A stretch of DNA of 64,000 nt, from the NCBI GenBank assembly GCA_033085395.1, contig MU853186.1, positions 217,322 through 281,321 of the forward strand, given 5' to 3'. The stretch comes from Xanthoparmelia taractica (Eukaryota > Ascomycota > Lecanoromycetes > Lecanorales > Parmeliaceae). Both the position numbers and the translations under genes were made by a program. The notes below the pieces were generated by a model, which saw nothing but the letters and a program-made list of their open reading frames with translations, had not been told where the DNA came from and searched no databases. Position 1 is the stretch's first letter. Each line of letters starts with the position of its first letter. Positions 1-11,100 of this stretch are shown piece after piece.

Positions 1-2295
1 CCAGGTGCCAAGGCCGTCAAAGTGCTGGGAGCTTCAGAAGCCGATGGGCCTGAGTGGAAGAAGAAGAAGCAGTCGAAAAAAGAGAAAAAGCAACTGCGGA
101 AATATCCCAGCTTCATGAGCGTCACCCTGTCCAATGTCGATGCCGAATCAGTCAAGACTCCGGATGAATTTCCGTTTCCAGGCATGCAACCCCCAAGTGA
201 TTTGGTGCCGCAGCCGAATCAAGGTATTGGAAAGCAAGGATCCTCATCCTGGCTGGGCCAGCAGTATGCCTGTGGGTCTACAAATGCGGGTACTCCCAAC
301 AACGCCTCCAGCCCGCAGACCCGCCGTGCCGATACGTCTACCACCTTGCGGCCCCACTACGACCCGAAGAAGTCGCCGCTGTCCATCTCACAACAGACAT
401 CTGCCTCCTCGGCTCGGGACATGGCACTAAGGAAAGGCTTTCCGCCAATCTCTAGTCCCACGAGCCTCGATATGGCAGAGCCAGTCAAATCTAACGAATC
501 TCAAGGACTACATTCGCGCAATATATCCACGGATACAAGAGTCTCTGGGAGCTCCAAATTATCCGGCAACTCGCTCACGAGAATCAATAGCATCCCAAGA
601 AGAAGACCATCGGTCATGGACCCGCCAACGCTATACCCAAATGCCAACCGAGCTTTTCACGCAGTTTCTCCGCCACCCGCCCTCATCAATGCAGCATTGC
701 CGAAGCCGCTGGGTCCACAGAGCCAGCAAAGACTGTCATTCAGCCGCCCAAGGTGGTGGGCAAAGGTGAAAACCCAGATGCCCCCAGCCACTGCGATCGG
801 AGACCAGCAGCGCCTCGAACGTTTCGATGGTTTCTTACCACCCATAAAAGTCAATGTGAAGAAGCCAAAAGCGAAATCAGAAGCAGGTATGCGAAATTGG
901 TTCGATGGGCTGGGGCTTGAAGGAGCTGGATCGAGCGACCACCCAGAAACTGAGTCAAACTATCCCATACAGGAGCCATACAAGTCTTCCCTGGGTATGC
1001 AGGAAATGATGATGCAGGGAGCCCCGTCTCAGCAGATCCCCGAAAGACAACGCTCTTTCAGCAACCATACCAAACCGACTTCACTCCCAGATAGAAAGTC
1101 AAGCTTTCGGTTCGAACCTCCACCCATACGCAATTCTCATAGCGGGCCGTCATTGCAAGCTCTAGAGGATACGAGCACTTTGGGAAGCACTTCTGCAAGC
1201 CTCGATGCTACAATCATACAAGCAACGAGTAGTAAAGGACCACACCCTGGGGTGGATCTGCAACTGGTTAGTTTCCTTGAGCTCTCATCCTCAGAAGACG
1301 AGACGGAGAGCAATTCCGACGCCCCTTATCGACGCCACCGTATTCGGGCGAGCATTGAAAAGGCTAGCTACAACAATGAGGTCTCCGTCGGTAACGCGCA
1401 ACGGGCTCAGCCTGTTAGACCGCGGTCAATAGTCCACGGACGTACCAGACCCCTCTCGAGAATACCCAACAGCGCTGAGAAGGTGCCGCCCGTACCGAAA
1501 ATTCCAGACAAGCCAAGGCTTAGCCAAAGGACTTCTTCAGTGCGGTGGCGCGAGGTGATGGAGGACAGAGCAGGAAGTAATGAAAGCAACGTTGACAGTA
1601 GGGAGAGCTCTGTGAGTGGCAGCATAGATGCTCAGAGACCAACAACAAGAGTGAAGCAGACCATCCGCAGAAGCAGATTCATGAAGGTGACGTCGGAAGA
1701 AGAAAAGCTTTTAGAGGCCATGCGAGAGAAGAGAGCTAGCATCCGTCAGGACGACTTCGACAAAGGGTTCAAAACGGCTATGCAGCTTCAGGATATTGTG
1801 GCAAGGCCAAGGACTGCGGGTGCGGACGGACGAGCTGGTCAATCATCGAACTTTGGATCTAGATCTTCCACATCGCCTCCACCACAAGACTATGTGACGG
1901 AAACGAGCAGAACGATTTCCCGCTTTTCGGCCTCTGCCGAAGATCTGCGACTCGACGACGCATATCCATTCCCCAAGGTACCTTTGAATCGAAAGGGACA
2001 CATTTCGCCGCCTAAACCATCTCCCAGTCTGAGTTTTGGCCTCTCAGATATCGTGCCCGGAACACCAGCGAGTCATAATTCCCCCACGACACCGCCTCCT
2101 CGCCACAGCGGAGTGGGCGCTTACGGTCGTAGCCTGATGCTCTCTCCACCTCGAGGGATCACTGCCATGAACAAGATCAATTATGAGAGGAAGAGAACGG
2201 TAAGTAGTAGTGTGGTGGACATTGACGGGGTTGAACAGCAGGCTCAGGTCATGGATGAGGATGTGGTGGCTCGGTGGGGGATGGATAGATGGTAA
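1..2295 (+). CDS. 5'-partial gene for a Ser/Pro-rich protein of unknown function
   Basis: The reading frame is already open at base 1 and runs to a TAA, so the true start lies left of the window. The first in-frame ATG is at 115, but the residues before it look coding (Lys-rich, KKKKQSKKEKKQLRKYP). About 764 residues are visible. They are low in complexity, rich in Ser, Pro, Arg and Gln, with no membrane segment or catalytic motif. The more conserved-looking block lies near residues 560 to 600 (TSEEEKLLEAMREKRASIRQ), a helical stretch I associate with uncharacterised Pezizomycotina proteins. A Pro/Ser-rich tail with TPPPR motifs follows. No intron is needed within the visible part. I do not recognise a function; a cytoskeletal, signalling or scaffold role would be a guess. 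That it is coding is well supported by length and composition. Confidence 0.8.
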   Translation, partial: PGAKAVKVLGASEADGPEWKKKKQSKKEKKQLRKYPSFMSVTLSNVDAESVKTPDEFPFPGMQPPSDLVPQPNQGIGKQGSSSWLGQQYACGSTNAGTPNNASSPQTRRADTSTTLRPHYDPKKSPLSISQQTSASSARDMALRKGFPPISSPTSLDMAEPVKSNESQGLHSRNISTDTRVSGSSKLSGNSLTRINSIPRRRPSVMDPPTLYPNANRAFHAVSPPPALINAALPKPLGPQSQQRLSFSRPRWWAKVKTQMPPATAIGDQQRLERFDGFLPPIKVNVKKPKAKSEAGMRNWFDGLGLEGAGSSDHPETESNYPIQEPYKSSLGMQEMMMQGAPSQQIPERQRSFSNHTKPTSLPDRKSSFRFEPPPIRNSHSGPSLQALEDTSTLGSTSASLDATIIQATSSKGPHPGVDLQLVSFLELSSSEDETESNSDAPYRRHRIRASIEKASYNNEVSVGNAQRAQPVRPRSIVHGRTRPLSRIPNSAEKVPPVPKIPDKPRLSQRTSSVRWREVMEDRAGSNESNVDSRESSVSGSIDAQRPTTRVKQTIRRSRFMKVTSEEEKLLEAMREKRASIRQDDFDKGFKTAMQLQDIVARPRTAGADGRAGQSSNFGSRSSTSPPPQDYVTETSRTISRFSASAEDLRLDDAYPFPKVPLNRKGHISPPKPSPSLSFGLSDIVPGTPASHNSPTTPPPRHSGVGAYGRSLMLSPPRGITAMNKINYERKRTVSSSVVDIDGVEQQAQVMDEDVVARWGMDRW

Positions 2296-2635
2296 AGAGA
2301 GCTCGGAGTAGATGGTGGAGTGTTCAATGTAAGAATAGGAGGTAGGCTGTATGTTGGGAAATTTTATAGCAAATAACTCAGATATTGCATCAATTCCCAT
2401 TCTGATTCAAAAATTACCGCTGAGCCCTAATCTGACCACGCTAAAACAAGACCCTGAAACGTCACCGTGCATCCCGATGGATCGTATTTTGTGGTTGGCA
2501 TTGCATGACACAACCCAGTCTACAAGATACATGAAGAGAGATCACGTCTCAACATTGACCCAAACACTATCAAACCCTTTGTCTCTCGTAGCCAAACTCG
2601 TTCTCTTTTCCGCTCTGCTGCTCCTGGCCGCCAAC

Positions 2636-3325
2636 ATGGTCAAAAAGCCGGTACAGCAGCTTGAATCGTCCAACGCCAGCGTTGTAGTTGAGCAGGGGAT
2701 TGCTCCTGATACCTTCAGCGATGGACTTCCCCTTCCCAAGATGTTGGTGTTCGATTTGGATTATACGCTCTGGCCATTTTGGGTAGATACACATGTATCG
2801 CCGCCCTTGAAAGCCAAGGATGGGGGGGCTAAATCTGTGGATCGGTATGTCAGCGAGGACGGAACCCCCTGATACTGGATAACTTTTGTAGAAAGCATTG
2901 CTGACGTGATGGAAAGGTGGGGCGAGTCATTTGCCTTCTACCGCGACGTCCCCGGCGTCCTTCACGCCGCCAAAGCGCTCCCTACGCCGCTTCTGCTTGG
3001 CACCGCTTCTCGTACCCATGCTCCCGACCTCGCGAATACTCTTCTCAAGCAGCTCCACGTACAGCCTAGTAATAAGCGCGCGATTGAGTACTTCGACCAT
3101 ATGCAGATCTTTCCCGGAGACAAGAAGCAGCATTTCTCCAAGATACATAAAGCGAGTGGGGTGCCGTATGACGAAATGCTCTTCTTTGACGATGAGGTAC
3201 GGAATCGGAACGTGGAGAGTTTGGGGGTAGTGATGTGCTTGGTCCGAGATGGGGTTACAAGAGCAGAGGTCGACAGAGGGGTCAGGGAGTGGAGGAGAAA
3301 GTATGGGAGGGAAAAGAAAGAATGA
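2636..3325 (+). CDS. Magnesium-dependent phosphatase-1 (MDP1) family HAD phosphatase
   Basis: The exons are 2636..2844 and 2917..3325. The 72-nt intron has a GTATGT donor and an AAAG acceptor; joining restores VDRWGESFAFYRDVPG, the family sequence. The product is about 205 residues. HAD motif I is LVFDLDYTLWP, with the nucleophile and acid/base Asp pair DxDxT. The thiol/threonine motif II region is LLGTASRT, and the motif III/IV region is IFPGDKKQHF ... LFFDDEVRN, whose acidic pair binds magnesium. MDP1 enzymes remove phosphate from protein phosphotyrosine or from glycated or sugar phosphates, and the physiological substrate in fungi is uncertain. The start at 2636 has a good context (CCAACATGG). 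Upstream in-frame ATGs would add a hydrophobic leader encoded by pyrimidine-rich DNA that looks like 5' UTR. Membership of the family is secure, the start less so. Confidence 0.88.
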
Positions 3326-3954
3326 TGAGAAAGGCATAACGGATTCACGGGGCACATGAAGAGTCTTTCGAAAGAGCGGATGAATCAGTGGGAAGGCAGA
3401 GCTGGCGATGACCTGGTGAGGTCTAGGAGGATTCAGCATAATGATTGCGCAGAGACGAATGACAGTAAGGTGGGGGCCCTTGGACATGTTTCACAATGCC
3501 TGGACCGCAAGCGAAGCGTTTTGGAGGTATGATATAGACCAAGACATAGACTATAGATAAACTAAGTTTTCAACTTCTGTATGAGGGGCTGTTGTTCTAC
3601 ACCGTTTCCGTGAAGTGTCTCGGGTTCCTCGAAGCACATTTGACTTCTCTTCAGCACTGCCATCCTTTGAAGAATTGAGGCATTGCGCGGCCCACTCCCA
3701 AAAAATCGGATCAAGGGGAGAAGGAGAGTATACAATTTGAGTCAACATGGATGGCGCAGTTATCCCAAAGACAAGTCAGAAAGAATGGAAATCACTTGGC
3801 ACTTCGAGAAGAATTTGTCGTCGGCCTGCTGCGCCACCCTTGAGATATCAATCGATATAATCGGCCCACGGGCAAATAAAGGCTTCAAAAGTCGTTGCTG
3901 CTTCTCAATAGTCCACCGCAGAAAATACTATAGCATACAAACCCTCTCGAAATC
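3326..3954. other. Intergenic region between MDP1 and calcipressin genes
   Basis: This 0.63-kb stretch holds the MDP1 3' end and the calcipressin promoter and leader. Reading frames here are short and overlap on both strands without family resemblance. I see no RNA gene or repeat. Confidence 0.5.
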
Positions 3955-4896
3955 ATGAATTCTCCTCAGACATCTCCAACTATGCCTGCTCAAGATACAA
4001 CTCCGCCTGCCTCTTTTACAGGCAGCCCAACATCCACTTCTATATCAGATGGCACCCAAACGCCACTTTCCCTCGACCTTTCCGCGCTTCCCCCACTAAT
4101 CACGCCTTCACCGCCGTCGAATACGCTGCTCATAACAGTAGGCCTTGACCCCCTTCCCCGCGAACCAAAATGCAGAAGGGCCAGCTAACCGCTCCCCCAG
4201 AACCTCAATTCCCTCGCGACATTCCTCCCCCAAAACCTCCAACACATTCACACCCTCTTGAGCACGCCCACGCCGCTCAACTCCTTCTCCCCCCTCCGCT
4301 CCCTCCGCCGGATAATAGTATCCTATCCCACCGTCGAAGCCGCGATCGCAATGCGGCAATTACTCGACGGTACACCACTGAGCGAGAACGACAGGGTGCG
4401 CATATACTTTGGGGAGCCTACGCCTTTACTGGGAGAACAAGGGTCGGAAGACCAGCATCTCAAAGCGCCGAGTCTGGGCAAGCTGCTGTTCATCAGTCCG
4501 CCGCCGAGTCCGCCGGCCGGGTGGGAAATCCGGGAAGAGGAACCGCCGAACAAGGATGTCCATGCTGAGGATTTGCAACGAGCGCTGGCGGGGCTGAGCG
4601 ATCGGGGAAACGAGGGGAGAAAGGTTGTGGACGATGCGGAGAGTCCGACGAGCGAGGATGAAAAGGGGGAGTTTCAGGGAAAGCGAAAGAGGAGCGGGAC
4701 GGGGAGCATGACGGTGTACCATCCGAAGGACCATGGGGATAATGAGAGTTTACCTGCTGTGATGGTGATTGATACTACTGCGGGTGCAGAGGAAGAGGAA
4801 CAACAGGAAAGTCCGGTGGATGGACAGAGTCAGGGAGGGGGACGGATGTTGACCCATACAGCGAGGCCGCCTGTCGAATTGATGGAACACAGCTGA
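3955..4896 (+). CDS. rcn1: Calcipressin (calcineurin regulator, RCAN family)
   Basis: The exons are 3955..4137 and 4201..4896. The 63-nt intron has a GTAGGC donor, a perfect GCTAACC branch site and a CCCAG acceptor. The join is in phase and gives NTLLITNLNSLATFLP, as expected for the family. The product is 292 residues. An RRM-like domain (about residues 55 to 125) is followed by the RCAN hallmarks: FGEPTPLL, then LLFISPPPSPP (the SP-repeat type motif) and a C-terminal TARPPVELM block. Calcipressins bind the Ca2+/calmodulin-dependent phosphatase calcineurin and modulate its activity. They are often transcriptional targets of the calcineurin-Crz1 pathway, but I did not identify a binding site here. 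The middle (about 165 to 230) is acidic and probably disordered, with DDAESPTSEDE as a likely phosphorylated stretch. Identification is firm. Confidence 0.93.
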
Positions 4897-6315
4897 GTCT
4901 GGAAAAGTCTCACATTGACATTTTGACAAGCGTGTTAGCGTGGCGTTCCGGAAGGTGGGCAGAGCACGCAAACCGCATAAGTTTAACCTCCAATACTTCT
5001 TGCTTCCGAGAGCTTTCACTACGTACCAAGTCCCCTTGTGACCGTCAGGCCCTTTCAATTTCTATCATACTAGGTGTCTCTCATTCCGGCGCTCTTTTGT
5101 CCGTGCTCCTCCACTGTCATATTCCCGTCGTATAGGCCAGCTACTGCTTACCTTTCGATAACTATCTCCTGTTTGCACTGGAATGGACAGCAGACGTCCT
5201 GTCTTCGTACTGCCTTTCATACTGGGTGACAGACTTAAAGGTTTGAGAGGTAACCCCTGTGATACTAAGCACCACCTCCAGAGGATCTCGTCCATCGATC
5301 GGCCAAGATTCCTCTGCGCATTCGCACTTCATAAACGGGTGGACCTGAGAAACATCGCCCGGGATCCAATGCCATAGCTTCTGGGCTCCATCTCTTCGTT
5401 GCGATGTCCGGTAATTGGAGTTATCACACTGTACTTTCTACATTTATCGATAATGGTCGCAGCATCGAGGCCGCAATCTAACAAGGGATAGATCTGCGTC
5501 AATTGATCTGGACGGCTGCTTCTCTTCCCCTGTTTGTTGAGAGGGACTGGGACAAGGAGAAGGAGAGTCTAAGAAGGGGAAAAGAGAGGACACAGGAGAT
5601 ATGGAAGAAAAGAATGTTTCAGAAGGATCGACGCAAGGCTGTCTTTCAAAGGGGTCGTAGTGACTGCATCAACTGCTGAGTAAGACGTGGGTGACTGGAC
5701 AATAAATGGGACAATGGGTTGGGTGTACACTAGAAGATGCAAGCACAGCCTCACCGTAGCACCGCTGCGTGCGGCGGGTAGGGATGGCGAAGAAATAGCT
5801 GGCGAGGCTCGGAAGCGATTGGCTTCGCAGCAGGCAGCAGTCTCAACTGAGTTATAGTCTTGTGGTGTTATTATGACGAAGCTGGGAGGTGATATATGTT
5901 AGCGATACAGCGCTTTGACCCATAATGCTATCCCGAGCCGCTGCGCCACCGAAAGCAATGCACAAGGGCAACCAAAGGAAAAAGCCTGAGAACATTCCCG
6001 ACCTCCGGCGTTATAATCAATAGGAGGTCTGAAGAGTCTCCTGTGAGAAAGTCGTATAAGAAGTGGCGATCCACTAGGAGACAACTCTTCATAAAGAGGC
6101 AACTAGCTCGTCGCCGCAGCTCTTAGCCCAAAATAGCCAGGAGTGGCAATTGCATATAAAGGTAAGTGTGTACTTAAATATCGTGACATTCTCTCTGGTC
6201 CTGGCTCTTGATTGCATACCTTCTAGCAAAGTGTAGGGTGCGCCTGCTGACTCCAACCGACCAACGATATCCCTTATCGTTCTTCCTGCCGAAGAAACAA
6301 GCAGTTCCAATCTCC
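4897..6315. other. Long intergenic region, 3' of calcipressin and 3' of the zinc-finger-like gene
   Basis: Both flanking genes end towards this 1.4-kb stretch, so it is not a promoter for either. No reading frame in it resembles a protein family. On the plus strand 6161..6228 looks like a well-formed intron (GTAAGT donor, CTTCTAG acceptor) without coding exons, so a spliced non-coding or antisense transcript is possible. Confidence 0.4.
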
Positions 6316-7200
6316 TTATCGTCCTTCGCGCCGTTGGTTCCTGTTTATGACAGCAACGGCTCCCGTTCCAGGTGGTGAGTCGGGCGGAGTCGGAATGTTC
6401 TGCGTGCTGCGTGATGCTGCAGCAGTATTGGGTTTCAACTCGCGATAGTCCGCGGGCGACAGCAAGCCATTTTGCCAGAGATATTCAACGAGGGCAAAGT
6501 CATGTCGTCCAGCTGCCAGACGATGGCCCACATACTGATGGTGAATTTTGACGTGTTCCATTCGGTCTCGCCAACTAATGGCACCGGTCGGCGCTTGGAA
6601 AGTTTGAGAGCAGAAGCAGCACGAATTTATCTTGGGCGGATCTACCCTTCTCGGCCGTCTCCCGTCGATGCGAAAATGTTCCAAGCTGTGCTGGATCCAT
6701 TCCCGCTCGTTTGAGACAGCGAATTGTCTGAAGCACTTGATGAAGGTGAAGGGACATTCAAGAACAGGGTCTTGGTCCGGCCTGCGAAGAGGAGGGAGAG
6801 TGGTGGGCTCCAACGCACCATCAGGATCTGGAACCATGATTCTCAAAGCCCGGTTCATCTGTCTCTCCCCCATACCATCAGAAACAGACTGGGAGGGCCT
6901 TGAACTAGTGGCGCGGGTAAGACCAGGGAGCGAGTCATTCTGAGTGAAGTCGCTACGTGCGAGGAGCCTTGAAGTCCCAATGTCACTTGGTGGGGGAGCA
7001 TAATAGCTGGAGGCTTGATGCTCGTGGGTACGCGGCAATGTGGAGCGCTGGGCTATGGTTTGAGGCATCCATGAACCTTGACGGTCCTGGAGGTAGGAGG
7101 CAATGGCAACGTTCGAAGAATTCCGCGCTGCCCCTCGATGGGATGCATGAGACACTGCAAATGTGAGCGGGATGCCCGAAATTGATCTTGTATACTTACT
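6316..7200 (-). CDS. Uncharacterised zinc-finger-like protein; start codon split by an intron
   Basis: The exons on the minus strand are the single base 7200 (A of ATG) and 7154..6316. A 45-nt intron (7199..7155; GTAAGT donor, GCTCAC branch, TTTGCAG acceptor) separates A from TG. The alternative is that translation begins at Met30 (MPQTIAQ). The 279-residue product has a Ser/Pro-rich N half, then a Cys/His module at about residues 135 to 205. This begins ECPFTFIKCFRQF, contains a C-X2-C pair in SCCFCSQTF, and has later His residues in HVKIHH, which suggests two degenerate C2H2-like fingers. A Pro-rich tail (NIPTPPDSPPG) follows. Proteins of this layout are common and unnamed in Pezizomycotina. 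DNA or protein binding is inference; zinc binding is plausible from the residue spacing only. Confidence 0.72.
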   Translation of the reverse strand, partial: SKYTRSISGIPLTFAVSHASHRGAARNSSNVAIASYLQDRQGSWMPQTIAQRSTLPRTHEHQASSYYAPPPSDIGTSRLLARSDFTQNDSLPGLTRATSSRPSQSVSDGMGERQMNRALRIMVPDPDGALEPTTLPPLRRPDQDPVLECPFTFIKCFRQFAVSNEREWIQHSLEHFRIDGRRPRRVDPPKINSCCFCSQTFQAPTGAISWRDRMEHVKIHHQYVGHRLAAGRHDFALVEYLWQNGLLSPADYRELKPNTAAASRSTQNIPTPPDSPPGTGAVAVINRNQRREGR

Positions 7201-8135
7201 CGTTTGCTAGGGACGAGATAGAATTTATCACAGTCGTCTGCTCTTGAGTTTAGGGTTGTATGCAGTGTCACTTCTCATAATTGTTTGCAAGCTGCTTGGC
7301 CAGAGGATAATGATATGATGTCTAATTGATGGATATGTGGTACTTCCTAGATTGATGGAAGTGAAAATTGGAGGATTTGAGGATTCGATAGAATATGATA
7401 GAACTAGAGGGGTCTTAAATAGGTACTTTTACCAGCTCCAACCAGGATTGGCGGCATCGCGAAAATACCACTTGCCGTAGCATCATCTAGCAACAGTAAC
7501 AGATATTCAATGATGGTACAGATTCACTTTCCTAACATCACCAAGTATCCCTTATCCATCAAGAGTTAACGAATTCAAGAGTCAAGATGTGCCAACAGTC
7601 TTGGAGGTATTTTCTTTTGTCTGTTCATGACTTGTTAAGCGCCAGCGCATTCTTGCCTGCCGCCACCAGTCACATATGAGCCCAGATATATGCCGACACC
7701 GAGCTCATAAAGTGCTTCCATCTCGCCAAGGCTACGGCTGCGATGGAAAAGTTAGTGGTTCGATAAGGAGATGGGAAATTGGAGTGGCGACCGAATTACT
7801 GATTGGCAGTGTCAAGCGTGCAGCTGTCAAAAAGCAGCTATAAGTAGAGCAGTACATTTCCTCCATTTCCCATCTTCTTCAAGCTTCATCTTTCCTTGCG
7901 CTAAACCAGTGCTAGGGAGGCACAGTCGAGGCCGAACCCTCGAACTCTGCAGCCCCCAACGGGCCAACGTCGACGAGGCTGGGGAAAATTCCGCCTCTTT
8001 AGCAAAGCTAACCCGCCACATCAAATATACATTTACAGAAAGTCATTACCCTATATAGCCATTATAAATAGAGATGGGGCCGAGAAAGCAACCAAGATGC
8101 AAGGGAGCAGATTCGCAACCGCTGAGACCAAAAGC
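7201..8135. promoter_or_regulatory. Intergenic region: promoter and leader of the zinc-finger-like gene, 3' flank of MER3
   Basis: The region upstream of the split start codon contains the 5' UTR exon that ends at 7200 and has no upstream in-frame ATG usable for the gene. The rest, up to the MER3 stop, has only short frames without family resemblance. I saw no tRNA-like structure. Confidence 0.4.
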
Positions 8136-11100
8136 TCAAACAAAGTCGACAATGTCCTGCCACTCCGCAACGAATGCTGCATCAAACTCATACACCCACG
8201 CTGGCTGTCCCGGTTTGACAATTGGGGTCGGTGATAGGGTCTGCCTCTGTGCGCTCGACGAGGTTATCGGAAGCTGATCATGCTCATGGCTGACTCTCGG
8301 CCTCTTCGGTACTGGCGCCGACTGGGATAGATCTTCCGCTTGATCACTAACGCTTGCTTTGCGCTTTTGCCCTAATGCGGCCGTTTTCTCGGGGCTGTCA
8401 GCTGACAAGAACAGTCTGGATGTGCCTGAGCTCCACCCTTTGGTTGTGGGGCAATGATAGAGCTTAGGAGTGGACTCGTCTGGAGGTGGCGACCAATTCG
8501 GATAAGCATCTGCTTGCGGACTCGTCTGACTGGTCGCTGCTTGGATTTGCGAACCATGCTGCATTGTTACAGAATCATTCAGTCCGACCATGGCGGCTTC
8601 AATTTCAGATTCATCGTCATTAAGTTGAGGCGAATCAAGATCTTCCAGCAAATTTCTGCCAGGGAAATTCCCAGGAGCTGCATCATTCTGGCGGCGCCAG
8701 CTACCACCATCGTCTGTCGATATGTGGGTAGGGAGAGGGCCAACTTTCTCACGTTGTTTTCCTAGAAGGGCAGATGGAGAAGGAAGGTCACCCATCCAAT
8801 CGGCATCGTAGTCAGTTGAGGGTTTGTCGCTCGAAGTTTCACCGCCACCATTTCTGTTAGGGAATGAAATCTGTGGCTGTCCCCGTTCCACATAGTCAAA
8901 AGACGGTTTCCTTCCTATGGCCACCGGCGCGGTCCTTCCTCTGGTCACGTTTTCGTGCAGAAGATTAAGGCTCCTGAATGCTTTGGGCGGCGTTCTCTCG
9001 TAGCGACCAAATGTCTGGCCGCTTGCAAGATCGACGGTCTCGATTTCCGCCTCCTGTTCGTTTCGGGGCACACTAGGAGCAGCAGATTTCTTCACGGTGG
9101 CTACGCGTCCATAATTGCCCACATGACCCAAGAGGTGGGACGAATCGACCAAGGATGCCGCAGAAACGAAAGAAGTTCTGGGGGCCTTCGGTGCTTTGTC
9201 GACTCCTTCTCGACAGCACATATGCTTACAACTAGGAGTGTTACCAAATTGATAATCAGCATCAGCGTGCGAATACTTACGCAGTCTTGTCTTTGCACTT
9301 ATGGTTACAGGCCCACTTCCCATTGCCTAGCTTCTCCGGATTCCAAGCCGTGTGCTCGGTCTTATTGGCCTTGCTTTCTAGTACGCCCGGCTTGAGCTTC
9401 TTGAACTTCCCTTGCTTCGATCTAGAATCGAACTCATCAATGTGACTAAAGTCCATTTCTTTGACTGGAAGCATTATCAGTGCTTTGGGTCCTAAAGGTA
9501 GAAGAAGCTAGCTGTACCAGCGTTTATGATTTCCAGGTCTTTGAAATCATCATCGTCAAATTCATCATATTCCAAAGTCTCTGGATTTGTATTGATGGAA
9601 GTTGTGAAGATACTTCCAAGAGGCCTAGCGTCTCTTTTTTTGTTTGTAAATTGCTGAGCTTGTTTCTGTGATGATGACAGATCTAATGGACACTCTGGCA
9701 GCTCAGGCCTGAGTTCTGCTGATCGTGTGGTGCCAGCTTTGGTCTAATAAGCACAGGTTTGGTATTACAATCTGCCAGTAACGCCTACCAATTCCATCAC
9801 ACATGACATAGCACGTGATGAACTGTGTCTGATTAAGCAACTCGGCAGATATGGGTAGGTCCTGGCCGTTGATGAGTTTTTTTGAACTCCGGATAATTAG
9901 CATAAGACATTGGCCAGGTCGGTAAGATATTCACCTGATGCGTCGAAAATCCACCAGGAAACCGTCAGATCTTTCGGTCAGCAAGCAAACGTATATAGGC
10001 CGGCGATGAAAGAACATGGGGACTGTGTCATTCATGAACCCGCATTCAGCCTTGATCTTGATGGTGGCAGGCCATCGCGTAGAATCCTAAATGAGTTTCA
10101 GTGGTTGTTCCCTTTTCGTCAAGGATGTGCGCTTCACCTTGCTTATCATTTTGATAGACACTCGAAGCTTGGGAAAGTCCCTTAGGGTAGCGAGTAACTT
10201 GTTACCAAAAGGTGGATTCTTGCTCATGAGCATCTCGATCCTGTGTGGCTCAGCAGCCTCTAAAGCCTCAATGCTATTGATTCCCCCCATGGCGAGTCTT
10301 CGTATAGCTACTAAACCAATCTGCGCTATCTGTTTCATCTCTAAAGGCGAATTGTCCCAGACTCTAGCACCCAAACTCCTTGCGAGTTCCAAAGCGTGCC
10401 TTACCGTAACGGCATCCTGGAGGTGTATCTGACAGTCGATCACACAGCATATTAGTCGATGGCTGGCTGAGAACAAACTCGCCTTGTCCTGGATGAACTG
10501 TCTCTTATGCTTGACATATTGCTCGTCCGCTGGAAAATCCACTCCGCCAAGCTCAGATTGGATTATGAGGCTCCTTTTGTGCGCGTGCATGGCAACATCG
10601 ACTTTGATAGGGAATTTAATGCCGTTGGTGTGGTTGATCTCTTTAAACAGCTTCTTTTCATTAGCTCGAAGGCGTATATCACGGAATTCGTCGGCTTGAA
10701 CGATCGCGGAGAGCTGGTGTCATCAGTACCGCTTAGTCAGGACTGCTGACCGAACTTACAATGTCTGACATCTTGGATCGAGCCTGGAGGTGCATGAATA
10801 CCTGCATGGTGTTGAATTTGACGTAGTATCGGGCCATCGCGTCCCCAAATTCCGTAGCTTTGAGTCTGTCACCAGAAGTGACCAACCGGCATTTTCTAAG
10901 AAGCTCAAGATCTCTTCTGCATATGCGTTCGATCCTGTCGTCAAGGCTTTGTTCCACTGCATCACGGTCGAGCTTGTAGTGCTCGGGATTTAGTCCAAGA
11001 CGAACATATAGGAAAGTTCCCGCAAGCCATTTCTTTGCAGTGTAGAGATCGTAGATAGTACCAAGGCCTATCTCCGCATTTAGATGATCGATCAGGTTGA

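Noticed and set aside
2351..2635. N-terminal extension of the MDP1 gene with a hydrophobic stretch (LVLFSALLLLAAN)
   Set aside because: MDP1 proteins are soluble and start just before the first HAD motif. The stretch is encoded by a pyrimidine-rich run typical of a 5' leader. The ATG at 2636 has the better context.
4897..6315. Possible small genes in the long gap after calcipressin
   Set aside because: Frames of 60 to 75 codons occur on both strands at the rate expected by chance, with no conserved motif or coherent exon chain.
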